Source of the DNA: Chryseobacterium indologenes
GTDB lineage: Bacteria > Bacteroidota > Bacteroidia > Flavobacteriales > Weeksellaceae
Direction of reading: 5' to 3'
Assembly: GCA_002439165.1 (NCBI GenBank)
Contig: DJTE01000046.1
Location: 75,623 to 139,622, forward strand
Length of the DNA stretch: 64,000 bases
The notes under the pieces were generated by a model. That model was not told the origin of the DNA. It saw nothing but the letters and a program-made list of their open reading frames with translations, and made no database searches. The position numbers and the translations under genes were made by a program. The number at the start of each line of letters is the position of its first letter. Position 1 is the stretch's first letter. Shown piece by piece: positions 8,986-17,996 of this stretch.

Positions 8986-9200
8986 TTCTGCATATAAGAT
9001 CTTATTGTATGTTGTTGAATTTTAAACTTTATGCTGATTCCTAAACCTAATAGGTCTTTGAGACCCATTAGGTTTTTATTAAGCGCACTCATCCGCTAAT
9101 CAGCGATCTGCGATAAAAAATACTTTTGATTTTACAGGTCCGGGGCAGTTTTTACTTTATAGTCCTCTAATCTTTTATTTAGAAATAAAACACTACAAAA

Positions 9201-9226
9201 AAAGCCATCCGTAAGGGATGGCTTTT
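9201..9226 (-). terminator. Intrinsic terminator, gene at 9244-9639
   Basis: GCCATCC (9204-9210) pairs perfectly with GGATGGC (9216-9222) around a 5-base loop. On the minus strand the stem is followed by TTTTTTTG, 20-40 bases after the stop codon of the secreted protein gene. It is flanked by A and T runs on both sides, so it could work in both directions. Confidence 0.8.
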
Positions 9227-9243
9227 CATTTGAAAAATTGAAT

Positions 9244-9639
9244 CTATTTATAAATAACTACGTTATCTTTTTTAAGCTGGTATCCTCCTTTTTTGAAAGG
9301 AACCAACGCATACTCTCCTTTTTTCCAGGCTTTTCCTTTTCCTGCGCGGTCCAGGATAATGCTTTCCGAGCCGGTACCCGGTACAAAAACTTCAGCTTTT
9401 TTCATGTCTTTACTGAAGATCACTGCAGCCATGGAAGTAGAACTTCCTTTAGGAGCCACTTCAGTCAGTTTGATTTTCTGCTCAAACACTCTTACACAGT
9501 CTTTTTTGATCTGAGAATAAGTATATCCTGCCGAACCTATGCATCCGTGTGCATCTCTATCTCCTCCCAATACAGGTTTCTGTTGTGCAAATACCAAAGA
9601 ACCAAGAAACATCGCGCCAAGTAAAATTGTTTTTTTCAT
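9244..9639 (-). CDS. Small exported protein with GCIGSAGYTYS motif
   Basis: 131 residues. The signal peptide MKKTILLGAMFLGSLVFAQ predicts export. The mature part begins with DRDAHGCIGSAGYTYSQIKK then DCVRVFE, a Cys-containing element that I recall from short secreted proteins across Bacteroidota and Proteobacteria but cannot assign a function. C33 and C48 could form a disulfide. The rest is beta-rich and basic, with a repeated KKGxY pattern (KKGEYALVPFKKGGYQLKK). It is a single-gene unit: a terminator follows directly, and the nearest same-strand gene upstream (bglX) ends 530 bases away behind its own terminator. Confidence 0.72.
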   Translation of the reverse strand: MKKTILLGAMFLGSLVFAQQKPVLGGDRDAHGCIGSAGYTYSQIKKDCVRVFEQKIKLTEVAPKGSSTSMAAVIFSKDMKKAEVFVPGTGSESIILDRAGKGKAWKKGEYALVPFKKGGYQLKKDNVVIYK

Positions 9640-10104
9640 TTTTGTTATATTAAGGCTATAACAGTTTTATTAAAAATCATGCCAAAAAATTCAAAAAAGG
9701 ACGTTGCGTGTTAATTTTTATTTTCCGCAATTTTACAGATTACTGTTATCATATTTTAAGTTTAACAAATTCAAAGCATTCCTTTTCTGTAAAGGAAAAT
9801 ATGACAAAAATAAAGCTGTTTTTCACTATTTAAATAATATTTCAACATTTGGAGAAAAAGCATCAACCATCCGACTCATATTCCATGAAATTAAGAATCT
9901 GTTCAATCTGATTCCTGACTGAGAAGTTGGAATTAACAGATAAAAATGAAAGAAAGTGGCTGGAAGTTATTTTAGTATTGTTGATGACTTTGAAAATTCC
10001 TCTCTTCCGGCTCTCAGTTTGAGACTAATATCATTCGGAAATTCTTATTCCAAAATGGGGTTATACCGAATTATCAGAAGTATATTCAGGCAGTGAGCAA
10101 TAAC
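9640..10104. other. Gap without recognisable genes
   Basis: About 465 bases. A 72-codon open frame on the plus strand (9704-9922) has no recognisable domain, no good start context and a composition like the surrounding non-coding DNA, so I do not call it. Nothing else was recognised. Confidence 0.55.
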
Positions 10105-10140
10105 AAAGCCCTGTCATTATGATCTGACAAGGCTTTTGTT
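10105..10140 (-). terminator. Intrinsic terminator of the GH3 gene
   Basis: AAAGCCcTGTCA (10105-10116) pairs with TGACAaGGCTTT (10125-10136): an 11-bp stem with one C/A mismatch and an 8-base loop. On the minus strand it follows the bglX stop by about 35 bases; it also carries TTTTG on its plus side. Confidence 0.75.
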
Positions 10141-10172
10141 TATATAAAATATATTAAAAAAATTATGCGGAA

Positions 10173-12500
10173 TTATTTCGTCCAGTTGATCTTTGAATGT
10201 TTTACTTCCTGGGAATTTGTACCGATCATGAGGTCAAATTCTCCTGCTTCCCAATCGTATTTCAGGTCTCCGTTGTAAAATTTCAGATCTTCAGGGGTAA
10301 TGTTGAAGGTAATTTTTTTAGATTCTCCTTTTTTCAGCAGTACTTTCTGGAAGCCTTTCAGTTCTTTTACCGGTCTTGTGATGCTTCCCACCATATCTCT
10401 GATGTACAGCTGTACGACTTCCGCCCCGTCAAAATTACCGGTATTGGTTACGGTAACGGATGCCTGAACCGTCTGATTTCCTTTAGGGTTCGCAGTGGAT
10501 ACGGTCATATCCGAGTAACTGAAATTGGAATAACTTAATCCGTAACCAAACGGATACAATGGTGTGTTACATTCATCCATATAGTTGGACCGGAACCTTT
10601 CGTACTCACATTTATCTGTTTTCTCCTGACTCAAAGGACGGCCTGTATTTTTAGCATTGTAGTAAATGGGAACCTGTCCCAGGCTTCTAGGGAATGTCAT
10701 CGGAAGTTTCCCGGAAGGGTTTACTTTTCCGAACAGTACATCGGCAATGGCATTTCCAGCTTCTGATCCGGCAAACCATGCGTTCAGAATGGCATCGGGC
10801 GTATCTTTCACATTGGTAAGAGCCAGCGGACGGCCTGTGAAAAGAACGACGGCAACAGGCTTCCCGGTCTTTTTCAGCTCATTCAACAGGTCTACCTGAG
10901 ACTGAGGAATGGTAATTTCTGTTCTTGAAGAAGATTCTCCGCTCATTTCCGCTGATTCTCCGATGGCGAGAACCACGACATCTGCTTTACGGGCTGTTTC
11001 TACCGCTTCTTTTAACAAAGCTTCTTTAGAACGGCTATCCCTGTCTGTTTTTTTGCCGTGAGCTGCATAGATTTCTTCCAGTTTAGCATTATCATCAATA
11101 TTGGCTCCTTTGGCGGAAATGAATTTCACGTCTTTTCCATAATTGGCCTCCAATCCCTGCATCAGAGAGACGGAAACGGCATGTTTTGTGGCCACACTCC
11201 ATGTTCCGGCCATATTCAGTGAGTTATTTACCAAAGGACCGATCACTGCTACGGTTCCTGATTTTTTCAACGGAAGCACCTGGTTTTCATTTTTCAGCAA
11301 TACCATAGACTGGGCAGCCGCATTTCTGGCAATGTTCCGGTTTTCCATATTATAAACCTCTTTTGCAGCCAGTTTGGCATCTCCGTAACGGTAAGGGTCA
11401 TCGAACAGTCCCAAGTCGTATTTGGCGTCGAGTATTCTTCTGGTTGCCATATCGATCTCGGCCTGGGTTATTTTTCCTTCGGTCAGTGATTTTTTAAGAG
11501 TGGTCAGAAAACCTTCTCCCACCATATCCATATCTATTCCTGCTTTTAAGGCTAATGCTGATACCTGCTGCAGATCTCCCATTCCATGTTCTACCATTTC
11601 ATTGATTCCGGTGTAATCTGTTACTACGAAACCTTTAAAGTTCCACATTTTCCTCAGCACTTCGGTCTGAAGCCATCGGTTTCCTGTGGCGGGAACCCCG
11701 TCCACTTCATTGAAGGAAGCCATTACGGAAGCTACTCCTGCATCCACAGCAGCTTTGTAGGGTGGAAAATATTCATTGAACATTCTTACATGACTCATAT
11801 CAACGGTATTGTAATCACGGCCGGCTTCTCCTGCCCCATATAAGGCAAAATGTTTTACACAGGCTAAAATCGTATTGCTGAGAGACAGGTCTTTTCCCTG
11901 GTAACCGTATACCATATTTTTAGAAATTTCACTTCCCAGATACGGGTCTTCTCCGGAACCTTCGGAAACCCTTCCCCATCTTGGCTCACGTGAAATGTCC
12001 ACCATTGGCGAGAAGGTCCAGTTGATCCCGTCTGAAGACGCTTCTTTTGCAGCCACTCTTGCAGACTGCTGTACCAGATTCATATCCCAGGAAGCGGCTA
12101 GTCCCAACGGAATAGGAAATGTGGTTTCGTAACCGTGAATGACATCCATTCCGAAGATCAATGGGATTTTCAGGCGGCTTTTTTCAACAGCTACTTTCTG
12201 AACAGCTTTTATTTTATCTGCTCCTTTTATGTTGAACAGTCCTCCCACTAATCCCTGTTCTACTTTTTTTCCGATATCCGAGCTTTGGGCCTGCCCTGTT
12301 GTAAAGTCTCCTGAGGTAGGAAGGTTAAGCTGTCCTATCTTTTCATCCAAAGTCATTTTCGACAAAAGATTTTCGACAAAAGCTTTTCTTTTAGCCTGGT
12401 ATTGGGCAGTCTGAAAGGACTGTACCGGTTTGGAGACCATTTCCTGGGCAGAAAACACCGGCGAAAGTGCCAGAGCTGCGAGTACAATGAACTTTTTCAT
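10173..12500 (-). CDS. bglX: Exported GH3 beta-glucosidase
   Basis: 775 residues, signal peptide ending FSAQ (about 1-19). Periplasmic GH3 enzyme that removes glucose from beta-linked gluco-oligosaccharides. Seen: REPRWGR at 171-177, KHF at 216-218 (substrate-binding Lys-His), FVVTDYTGI with the nucleophile D295, then the second alpha/beta sandwich domain (about 380-610, with VAVIGPL) and a C-terminal fibronectin III-like domain (about 660-775). Length and domain order match BglX. It is the most distal enzyme of the SusCD locus on the same strand, separated from it by one unassigned gene and a tandem repeat. With the GH144-type protein upstream it would complete depolymerisation of beta-1,2-glucan; GH3 enzymes vary in linkage, so sophorose as substrate is inference. 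Terminator follows. Confidence 0.93.
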   Translation of the reverse strand: MKKFIVLAALALSPVFSAQEMVSKPVQSFQTAQYQAKRKAFVENLLSKMTLDEKIGQLNLPTSGDFTTGQAQSSDIGKKVEQGLVGGLFNIKGADKIKAVQKVAVEKSRLKIPLIFGMDVIHGYETTFPIPLGLAASWDMNLVQQSARVAAKEASSDGINWTFSPMVDISREPRWGRVSEGSGEDPYLGSEISKNMVYGYQGKDLSLSNTILACVKHFALYGAGEAGRDYNTVDMSHVRMFNEYFPPYKAAVDAGVASVMASFNEVDGVPATGNRWLQTEVLRKMWNFKGFVVTDYTGINEMVEHGMGDLQQVSALALKAGIDMDMVGEGFLTTLKKSLTEGKITQAEIDMATRRILDAKYDLGLFDDPYRYGDAKLAAKEVYNMENRNIARNAAAQSMVLLKNENQVLPLKKSGTVAVIGPLVNNSLNMAGTWSVATKHAVSVSLMQGLEANYGKDVKFISAKGANIDDNAKLEEIYAAHGKKTDRDSRSKEALLKEAVETARKADVVVLAIGESAEMSGESSSRTEITIPQSQVDLLNELKKTGKPVAVVLFTGRPLALTNVKDTPDAILNAWFAGSEAGNAIADVLFGKVNPSGKLPMTFPRSLGQVPIYYNAKNTGRPLSQEKTDKCEYERFRSNYMDECNTPLYPFGYGLSYSNFSYSDMTVSTANPKGNQTVQASVTVTNTGNFDGAEVVQLYIRDMVGSITRPVKELKGFQKVLLKKGESKKITFNITPEDLKFYNGDLKYDWEAGEFDLMIGTNSQEVKHSKINWTK

Positions 12501-12520
12501 AGATCTATCTTCTTTAATTA

Positions 12521-12912
12521 TTGTTTTGTTGGTTTTAACGCAAGGGCGCTAAGATTCTTTTTAATGTTTTGTGCTTTCAGGGCGCAAGGGCGTTACACTT
12601 AGTTAAGGGTGATTCTTCTTGCTTTTATTTGCTTACCTTTTGTCATAAAACAATTTTCTTCAATTAATACTTTGTTGGTTTTAGCGCAAGGGCGCTAAGG
12701 TTCTTTTTAATGTTTTGTGCTTTCAGGGCGCAAGGGCGTTACACTTAGTTAAGGGTGATTCTTCTTGCTTTTATTTGCTTACCTTTTGTCATAAAACAAT
12801 TTTCTTCAATTAATACTTTGTTGGTTTTAACGCAATGGCGCTAAGGTTCTTTTTAATGTTTTATGCTTTCAGGGCGCAAGGGCGTTACACTCAGCAAGGG
12901 CGTTATTTTTTC
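12521..12912. repeat. 146-bp tandem repeat, about 2.6 copies
   Basis: Copies start at 12531, 12677 and 12823 (period exactly 146). Each opens GGTTTTAACGCAAGGGCGC, continues with TTTTTAATGTTTTGTGCTT and AGGGCGCAAGGGCGTTACAC, and ends in a T-rich tail with TAATACTTTG. Copies 1 and 2 are almost identical; copy 3 has a few substitutions and its tail is lost after about 80 bases. Each unit holds the word GCGCAAGGGCG or CGCAAGGGCG twice. It lies between bglX and the next gene upstream and lacks coding potential. Confidence 0.9.
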
Positions 12913-12917
12913 TTCTT

Positions 12918-14060
12918 TTATTTGTTATTGTATATGATTTCAAGCTTCATATGGTTGGTTTCGCCGGTTATTTTATTTTTGACAAAAGACTCAAGTATAT
13001 TGCCGTGTTCATCGTAAGTTTTATAAGTTTCTTTTTCTTCATCGGAAAACTCTTTTCTTACTTTTCTGCCATTTTCAATGTAATATACAGCTACCAATTT
13101 ACCATGTGTGTATTTATTCACTCTATCTTCCAAATACTCCAGCTGGGAGCTGTGTTCCATATCATCATCATAATCTTCTTTTGTCTTACAGTAATAGCTC
13201 CCATATTCTATATTATACCTGTCAAAATAATCGTATTCCTGAAGATAATAAGTGAGCCCGTTTTTTGAAAAATCGGGGCGGTAGAATGAATATTCATAGC
13301 TGGTCTGATTGCCAAACGTATCATATTCAAAAGTTTCCAGTCTTATATCCTGCATAATTTGCGGAAATACTTCCTCATCCATAGTTTCCATGTATGCCCG
13401 GTAGAGTTTTTCCTTTTCTTCGCTGAATCCGAAGGTTCCTATCCTTATTTTACGTTTTTTGTCATCATATACCGTATAACTGATCTTATCTTCAAACCGT
13501 TCGATCATTCCGTTTTGAAAATAATCATAGGTTTTAACCACATCAGGAAAATCATTAAGCCTTATATATTTTTTCAACATACGGACAGGGCGGCCTTCAT
13601 TATCATAGTCTGCCGTAAGGTGATAAGATTCATCATAACCTTCCAGATCAAAAATAATCTCCACCAGATCAGATCCTCTGAAACGATATATAATTTGGTC
13701 ATGTATTTTAAACAGCTGCTCATTTTCATCCTGTTCTATAACCAGTCCTAGTCCCCTGGAAAAGAAATACGGATCCGATTCTCTTTTATCAAAAGGATTA
13801 TTGAGATCAATAGATGTTTCAAGAATATTTTTTTCACTATCCAAAGCGGTCTCCGTAGAATAATTCTGATGGTATTCGTAAACAATTTCAGAAACTTCAG
13901 GGTGTGCAAAGTTCAGCTGCCTTATCTTTTTTGAGTTTTCAAAAAAAGCAGACACTGTAAGCTTTCCGTTTTCATATTGGTTTACCTGAAGAATATCGGC
14001 AAGATTCCCCTTAAGATCGTACGGTCTGATAATATCTGTTTCTTTATAATCGATTGTCAT
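12918..14060 (-). CDS. Unassigned acidic YD-type repeat protein
   Basis: 380 residues with no signal peptide or membrane segment, so probably cytoplasmic. It is rich in Asp, Glu and Tyr and contains loose repeats of the pattern Y-D-x-x-G-(N/R): YDNEGRPVRMLKKYI, FEYDTFGNQTSYEYSF and TYDEHGNILESF. These resemble the beta-hairpin repeats of RHS/YD proteins and of short Bacteroidota cytoplasmic relatives, without any toxin or RHS core domain. No function can be given. It lies between the alpha/beta hydrolase and the GH3 gene on the same strand, but repeats on both sides make operon membership doubtful. The start ATG at 14060 is preceded by an AT-rich leader. Confidence 0.65.
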   Translation of the reverse strand: MTIDYKETDIIRPYDLKGNLADILQVNQYENGKLTVSAFFENSKKIRQLNFAHPEVSEIVYEYHQNYSTETALDSEKNILETSIDLNNPFDKRESDPYFFSRGLGLVIEQDENEQLFKIHDQIIYRFRGSDLVEIIFDLEGYDESYHLTADYDNEGRPVRMLKKYIRLNDFPDVVKTYDYFQNGMIERFEDKISYTVYDDKKRKIRIGTFGFSEEKEKLYRAYMETMDEEVFPQIMQDIRLETFEYDTFGNQTSYEYSFYRPDFSKNGLTYYLQEYDYFDRYNIEYGSYYCKTKEDYDDDMEHSSQLEYLEDRVNKYTHGKLVAVYYIENGRKVRKEFSDEEKETYKTYDEHGNILESFVKNKITGETNHMKLEIIYNNK

Positions 14061-14094
14061 TTTTATATTCTCTTTGGGTTTATTGTATTAGATC

Positions 14095-14150
14095 TCTGTT
14101 GGTTTAACGCAATGGACATCAGTTTTTTTAATGTTTTATATTTTTGCGCT
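14095..14150. repeat. Diverged partial copy of the 146-bp repeat
   Basis: TTGGTTTAACGCAATGG, then TTTTTTTAATGTTTTATATT and TTTGCGCTACC, follow the order of words in the tandem repeat 1.3 kb away. It lies just upstream of the YD-type gene, so that gene is bracketed by copies of the same repeat. Confidence 0.6.
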
Positions 14151-14206
14151 ACCACTCAATAAAGACTCATTTATTTCTTATTTACCCGTAAAGATAATGA
14201 TCGTAT

Positions 14207-14917
14207 TTATTTCGTTTCTTTTTTCTTTGAGAGCATCCATTCATACAACTGAGGGTCCGAATAGGCCGAATCCCACGAATTGTGATTGTCATTCGGGAAT
14301 ATTTTCAATTCTGCCGAAGGATTCACAGGGTGCAGCTTCTGATAAAAATTGAGTGCGTTATCAGGAAGCACAATATCATCCATTCCTCCGTGAAAGATTT
14401 TCATATTTAAATCTTTATACTGATTGATATTCGCATACATTACCCGGTCCGTAGGAGCGCATACAGAAACTACCGCAGCAAACATTTCAGGATGTTCCAT
14501 CGCCAGCTTCAGAGTCCCCCAGCCTCCCATAGAAAGTCCCGTAAGGTAAATCCTGGACGGATCTATTTTATATTTCTTCTGGATTTCCTTTATTAAATTA
14601 TATACCGTTACCGTATCCCACCAGGTATCTGCCGGACACTGCGGAGCCAGAATAGCAACAGGCTCTTTGATCAGACTTTTATAAGTAAACGGACTGTGTG
14701 CTTTTACCGCTTCCAGATTGTTCCCTCTCTCACCCGCTCCGTGAAGAAATACGATCAGCGGAACATTTCCTTTTATCTTTTGGGGATAGTCCAGAATGTA
14801 TGATATTTTCTCTGTTTTTTTGAATTCTTTGTTGAGTTCTGCCTTTATTTCCTGAGCGTTCAGATGTAGTGAAAACATCAGAAACAAAAGGAGAATGTAT
14901 TTTAGATTTAATTTCAT
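14207..14917 (-). CDS. Exported alpha/beta hydrolase (prolyl-oligopeptidase/PHB-depolymerase-like esterase)
   Basis: 236 residues with signal peptide ending LNAQ (about 1-22). Alpha/beta-hydrolase features: VFLHGAGERG at 56-65 (oxyanion region), nucleophile S129 in GLSMGGWG, acidic residue D180 in HGGMDDIVLP, and H212 in NDNHNSWDSAYS. Proteins of this type in glycan loci are often carbohydrate esterases that remove acyl groups, but the substrate cannot be read here. It is placed 195 bases after the GH144 gene and may belong to the SusCD locus. Confidence 0.85.
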   Translation of the reverse strand: MKLNLKYILLLFLMFSLHLNAQEIKAELNKEFKKTEKISYILDYPQKIKGNVPLIVFLHGAGERGNNLEAVKAHSPFTYKSLIKEPVAILAPQCPADTWWDTVTVYNLIKEIQKKYKIDPSRIYLTGLSMGGWGTLKLAMEHPEMFAAVVSVCAPTDRVMYANINQYKDLNMKIFHGGMDDIVLPDNALNFYQKLHPVNPSAELKIFPNDNHNSWDSAYSDPQLYEWMLSKKKETK

Positions 14918-14932
14918 ATTGCTATTTTAATA

Positions 14933-15022
14933 TTTAAATGAGGTAAAGCCTGTTTCAATTCAATAATGGCGGGGTTAATTTTTAAATGGGGTTAAAGCCC
15001 ATTTCTATTGAATAATGATGTC
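14933..15022. repeat. Direct repeat with GGTTAAAGCC core, two copies, period 48
   Basis: TTTAAATGAGGTAAAGCCTG and then CAATTCAATAATGG is repeated 48 bases on as TTTAAATGGGGTTAAAGCCC and then TCTATTGAATAATGA. It is related to 8921-8985. It fills the spacer between the GH144 and hydrolase genes and is non-coding. Confidence 0.65.
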
Positions 15023-15112
15023 TGATATTCAATTGAAGACTGCATTATTCGGTGGTTTGATTTTTTATGAATGATGGTTTTATTTTTTGACAATTTTTTA
15101 ATGAATCAATTA

Positions 15113-16495
15113 TTATTTTATTCCATATTTTTCTGACCGGAAGTTTAGTTTTTTAAGGCCCTGCCGGATTTCCGGAGCATTCATAAATAATTTCCAGAGG
15201 AATCCTGTTCTGTAATTTTCTATCATAGGAGCAATCGTTCCCTGATCAATGGCCAGATATCTCGGGGTAAACCAATTCTTATAATGAATGGAAGTGGCAT
15301 CATAAGGTCCTGCTGATCCTATAAATTCAGGTTTATGAGTATAGATAAATCTTAAAAAGTCCATAGATTCTTTGGGCGTATACGGGAAGCTGCTCAATGC
15401 GGCCGTTGGAGTGATCACCCCATTGTCATTGGAAGGCATATGCGCGGTGTAGCCCGTGCTTCCGTCGTCATTTCTTGTATATCCGGCTGTCAGCCCCCAA
15501 TAATCAGGACCATAGCCTTTCCATTGTTTTGGATTTTCAACACAGTATTTATAGTCGATTAAGACTTGGTTTTTATTAATTTCGAAATAATTTTTAACCA
15601 GTTGATCAGACAGTCCCGAAGGATCGAGTCCGATATAGGAATACTGCGACCAGAAGAGCGGCCCTCCGTATTCTTCAGCATAATTGTGTTTTACGTATAA
15701 TGGAAGTCCGTATTTGGTTTTGCCGGTGAGATAGCTACCGTTTCTTGTCCAGCCTTTGTAATAGGTTTCAGCGTCTATGGAATAGGTGGGTGATGAAGCG
15801 GCCAGAATGTAGGTAATCAGGCATTCGTTGTATCCTTCCAGCGGAAAATTCATTTCCCACTGATATTCCGGCGACCAGTGCCAGTACAGGACTTTTTCAC
15901 CGTCTTTGGTATACCAGTTCCATTGAATTCCTTTCCAGAGTTCATCACATTTTTCAGCAAGGGCTTTTTCTTCGGAAGTTCCGTTTTTAAAATATTCACG
16001 AACCATGAGAATTCCTGAAGTAAGGAATGCCGTTTCTACTAAATCGCCACCGTTATCTTTTTTACCGAAAGGAACTGTCTTTCCTGTTTCTCCGTTGATC
16101 CAGTGAGACCAGGCTCCTTTGTGCCGGTCAGCTTTGGCTAGAAAATCCATCATATGGGAGAGTCTTTTTACCGCTTCTTTCCGTGGTATAAATCCTCTTT
16201 CAACGCCTACCAGAATAGTTGCCAGTCCGAATCCCGAACCGCCGGTAGTAATAACATGCTTATCTTTATCAGGATAAATATTATCTTCATGATAGCGTTC
16301 TCTTGCCAGCATTGATTTGGGTTCTGCATACTCCCAGAAATATTTCAGAGCATCTTTCTGCACTCTGTCCATCAGCTGTTCATCTGTAATCTGATTTTTT
16401 ACAGCTTCCTGTTTCTGTTGGCCAACGGGAGCACTTTTGCATGAATATACCAGCAACAAAGAAGTGACAGCCATTGATACTATTGTCCTTTTCAT
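15113..16495 (-). CDS. Surface or periplasmic lipoprotein, GH144-type endo-beta-1,2-glucanase (glucoamylase-like family)
   Basis: 460 residues. Lipoprotein signal with lipobox ending VYSC19. The rest matches the bacterial glycoamylase-like family (Pfam PF10091) that contains GH144 endo-beta-1,2-glucanases: QKDALKYFWEYAEPKS near 50-65, TTGGSGFGLATI, HRHKG-like ADRHKGAWSHW, GGDLVETAFL, then YWGLTAGYTRNDDG and TAALSSFPYTP in the C-terminal half of the (alpha/alpha)6 barrel. GH144 members cut cyclic or linear beta-1,2-glucan into short sophoro-oligosaccharides. It follows SusD by 71 nt with an attenuator-like hairpin between. Family membership is confident; exact linkage and endo/exo mode are inferred from family knowledge. 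Confidence 0.87.
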   Translation of the reverse strand: MKRTIVSMAVTSLLLVYSCKSAPVGQQKQEAVKNQITDEQLMDRVQKDALKYFWEYAEPKSMLARERYHEDNIYPDKDKHVITTGGSGFGLATILVGVERGFIPRKEAVKRLSHMMDFLAKADRHKGAWSHWINGETGKTVPFGKKDNGGDLVETAFLTSGILMVREYFKNGTSEEKALAEKCDELWKGIQWNWYTKDGEKVLYWHWSPEYQWEMNFPLEGYNECLITYILAASSPTYSIDAETYYKGWTRNGSYLTGKTKYGLPLYVKHNYAEEYGGPLFWSQYSYIGLDPSGLSDQLVKNYFEINKNQVLIDYKYCVENPKQWKGYGPDYWGLTAGYTRNDDGSTGYTAHMPSNDNGVITPTAALSSFPYTPKESMDFLRFIYTHKPEFIGSAGPYDATSIHYKNWFTPRYLAIDQGTIAPMIENYRTGFLWKLFMNAPEIRQGLKKLNFRSEKYGIK

Positions 16496-16526
16496 GAACT
16501 ATTTTTTACCTGATTTTACTAAAAGA

Positions 16527-16550
16527 AGAGGAGAACTTTCATTCTCCTCT
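16527..16550 (-). terminator. Hairpin between susD and the GH144 gene (attenuator-like)
   Basis: AGAGGAGAA (16527-16535) and TTCTCCTCT (16542-16550) form a perfect 9-bp stem with a 6-base loop, followed on the minus strand by TCTTTTAG. A partial terminator here would lower enzyme expression relative to SusC/SusD, or the hairpin may stabilise the upstream message. Confidence 0.7.
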
Positions 16551-16566
16551 AAAGTTTATATATTGA

Positions 16567-17985
16567 TTAATAGCCCGGGTTTTGGGTAAAAGCACCATTG
16601 CTCTGCTCCATTGCATCTAAAGGTATCGGGAATACCTCATTCTTTCCTGCTTTAAATCCATAAGGAGCAAGTACCGTTGCAGCCTGTCCGGTTCTTACCA
16701 GATCTACGAAACGATCTCCTTCCAAAGCAAGTTCTACTCTACGCTCGTGCCAGATGGCAGTTCTGAGTGCAGCCTGAGTAGAGGCTGTTGTACCACCTAA
16801 GTGGGCTCTGGTTCTTACCTTATTCAGATTGGCGGCAGCTGTTGTTGTATTTCCCAGTTCATTGGCTGCTTCTGCATTGATCAGAAGGATTTCTGCAAAT
16901 CTTAAGATTCTGATGTTTTGTATAGATCCGTAACCACAGGCACTGTTATTTAAGGCTTTTGGAACATATACTTTCTGGTTATAAGTGGTCACAGACTGAG
17001 CATCTCCCATCGCAATCAGATCTCCTTCCGGTGTTGTTTCTCCGTTTCTGAGTATGGTAAGCTCTTTTCTTATATCCCCCGTTTCAAATGCATTTTCAAG
17101 AGCATTTGAAGGTGTAAAAAAGCCCCAGCCAAACTGATCTCTTACTCCCTGAACCTCTGCATACTGGCTTCCTTTATACGGAGGAATGCAATCGCAGTTA
17201 ACTTCAAAAACCGATTCTTTTCCAAACTCTCCCGCAGGTCTGAATAAGTGATTGAAATCAGGATCCAGATCATATCCCATAGCCACTACCTGGCTGGAAG
17301 TATCATAAGCTTTCTGCCAGTCTTTCTTATAAAGATATACTTTTGACAGTAAACCCAATGCCGCTCCTTTTGTTACCCTTCCCAGGTCTGATGCAGGGTA
17401 AGTCTGGGGAAGAATATCAGCTGCTGCGGTAAGATCTGAAATAATAAAATTATATACTTCTTCCACAGAATTTCTAGGTTTATCATATACGGTTTCTACT
17501 TTATCATAAATCGGAACTCCACCATAGATCCTTACCAGATTAAAATAGAAGTAGGCTCTTAACATTCTGGCTTCTGCAACCAACCTGGTTCTCAGATTGG
17601 CATCCATATCTATTCCCGGAACATTGGTTATTACCTGGTTTGCTCTGTTTACGGCCTGCCACTGCCCGATCCAATACCCCCTTACACCTTCATCACTTAC
17701 TGTATAAGTAAAGTTATCATATACATTAATAAAAGAGGCGTCACCAGGATTAGATCCTTTTACGACATCATCTGCCGGTACTCCAAATACGAACTGATAA
17801 GGGAAAGCCGAATTTTCCCAGCTTCTTAAAAAGCTATAAATAGCACTGGTTGCCTGAAGAGCATCTTCCTGGGTTTTGAAAAACGAAGAAGCTTCTGTAT
17901 ACCCTTCCTGTTTAATATCCAAGTAATCATCCTTGCAGCTTACTACAAGTGAAAATAATGCGATTGATAAAAATATCTTTTTCAT
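16567..17985 (-). CDS. SusD/RagB-family surface glycan-binding lipoprotein
   Basis: 472 residues with lipoprotein signal ending LVVSC17. Outer-membrane lipoprotein that captures oligosaccharide and caps the SusC transporter. Seen: the N-terminal CKDDYLDIKQEGYTEASSFF, TPR-like helices with LVAEARMLRAYFYFNLVRIYG near 133-155, and the typical C-terminal stretch RRVELALEGDRFVDLVRTG followed by FPIPLDAMEQSNGAFTQNPGY. The start lies 11 nt after the SusC stop, so both come from one message. Glycan specificity cannot be read from sequence; the downstream GH144-type enzyme suggests beta-glucan. Confidence 0.95.
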   Translation of the reverse strand: MKKIFLSIALFSLVVSCKDDYLDIKQEGYTEASSFFKTQEDALQATSAIYSFLRSWENSAFPYQFVFGVPADDVVKGSNPGDASFINVYDNFTYTVSDEGVRGYWIGQWQAVNRANQVITNVPGIDMDANLRTRLVAEARMLRAYFYFNLVRIYGGVPIYDKVETVYDKPRNSVEEVYNFIISDLTAAADILPQTYPASDLGRVTKGAALGLLSKVYLYKKDWQKAYDTSSQVVAMGYDLDPDFNHLFRPAGEFGKESVFEVNCDCIPPYKGSQYAEVQGVRDQFGWGFFTPSNALENAFETGDIRKELTILRNGETTPEGDLIAMGDAQSVTTYNQKVYVPKALNNSACGYGSIQNIRILRFAEILLINAEAANELGNTTTAAANLNKVRTRAHLGGTTASTQAALRTAIWHERRVELALEGDRFVDLVRTGQAATVLAPYGFKAGKNEVFPIPLDAMEQSNGAFTQNPGY

Positions 17986-17996
17986 GATCTTTCTTA

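Larger units (their letters stand above)
8722..9200. other. Long non-coding gap with degenerate repeats
   Basis: No credible gene on either strand. The stretch holds AT-rich DNA and pieces of intergenic repeat families: GCAGATT-type at 8851-8912 and GGCTAAAGCC-type at 8921-8985. Between about 9040 and 9115 there are short palindromic words (CCTAATAGGTCTTTGAGACCCATTAGG), which may fold into a hairpin. Confidence 0.6.

Noticed and set aside
9704..9922. 72-codon plus-strand frame in the gap before bglX's terminator
   Set aside because: No known domain, low-complexity AT-rich sequence and no start context; treated as chance.
12521..12912. CRISPR array
   Set aside because: Only three long units with a 146-base period, no short repeats separated by unique spacers and no cas genes. 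I saw no CRISPR array elsewhere in the window.
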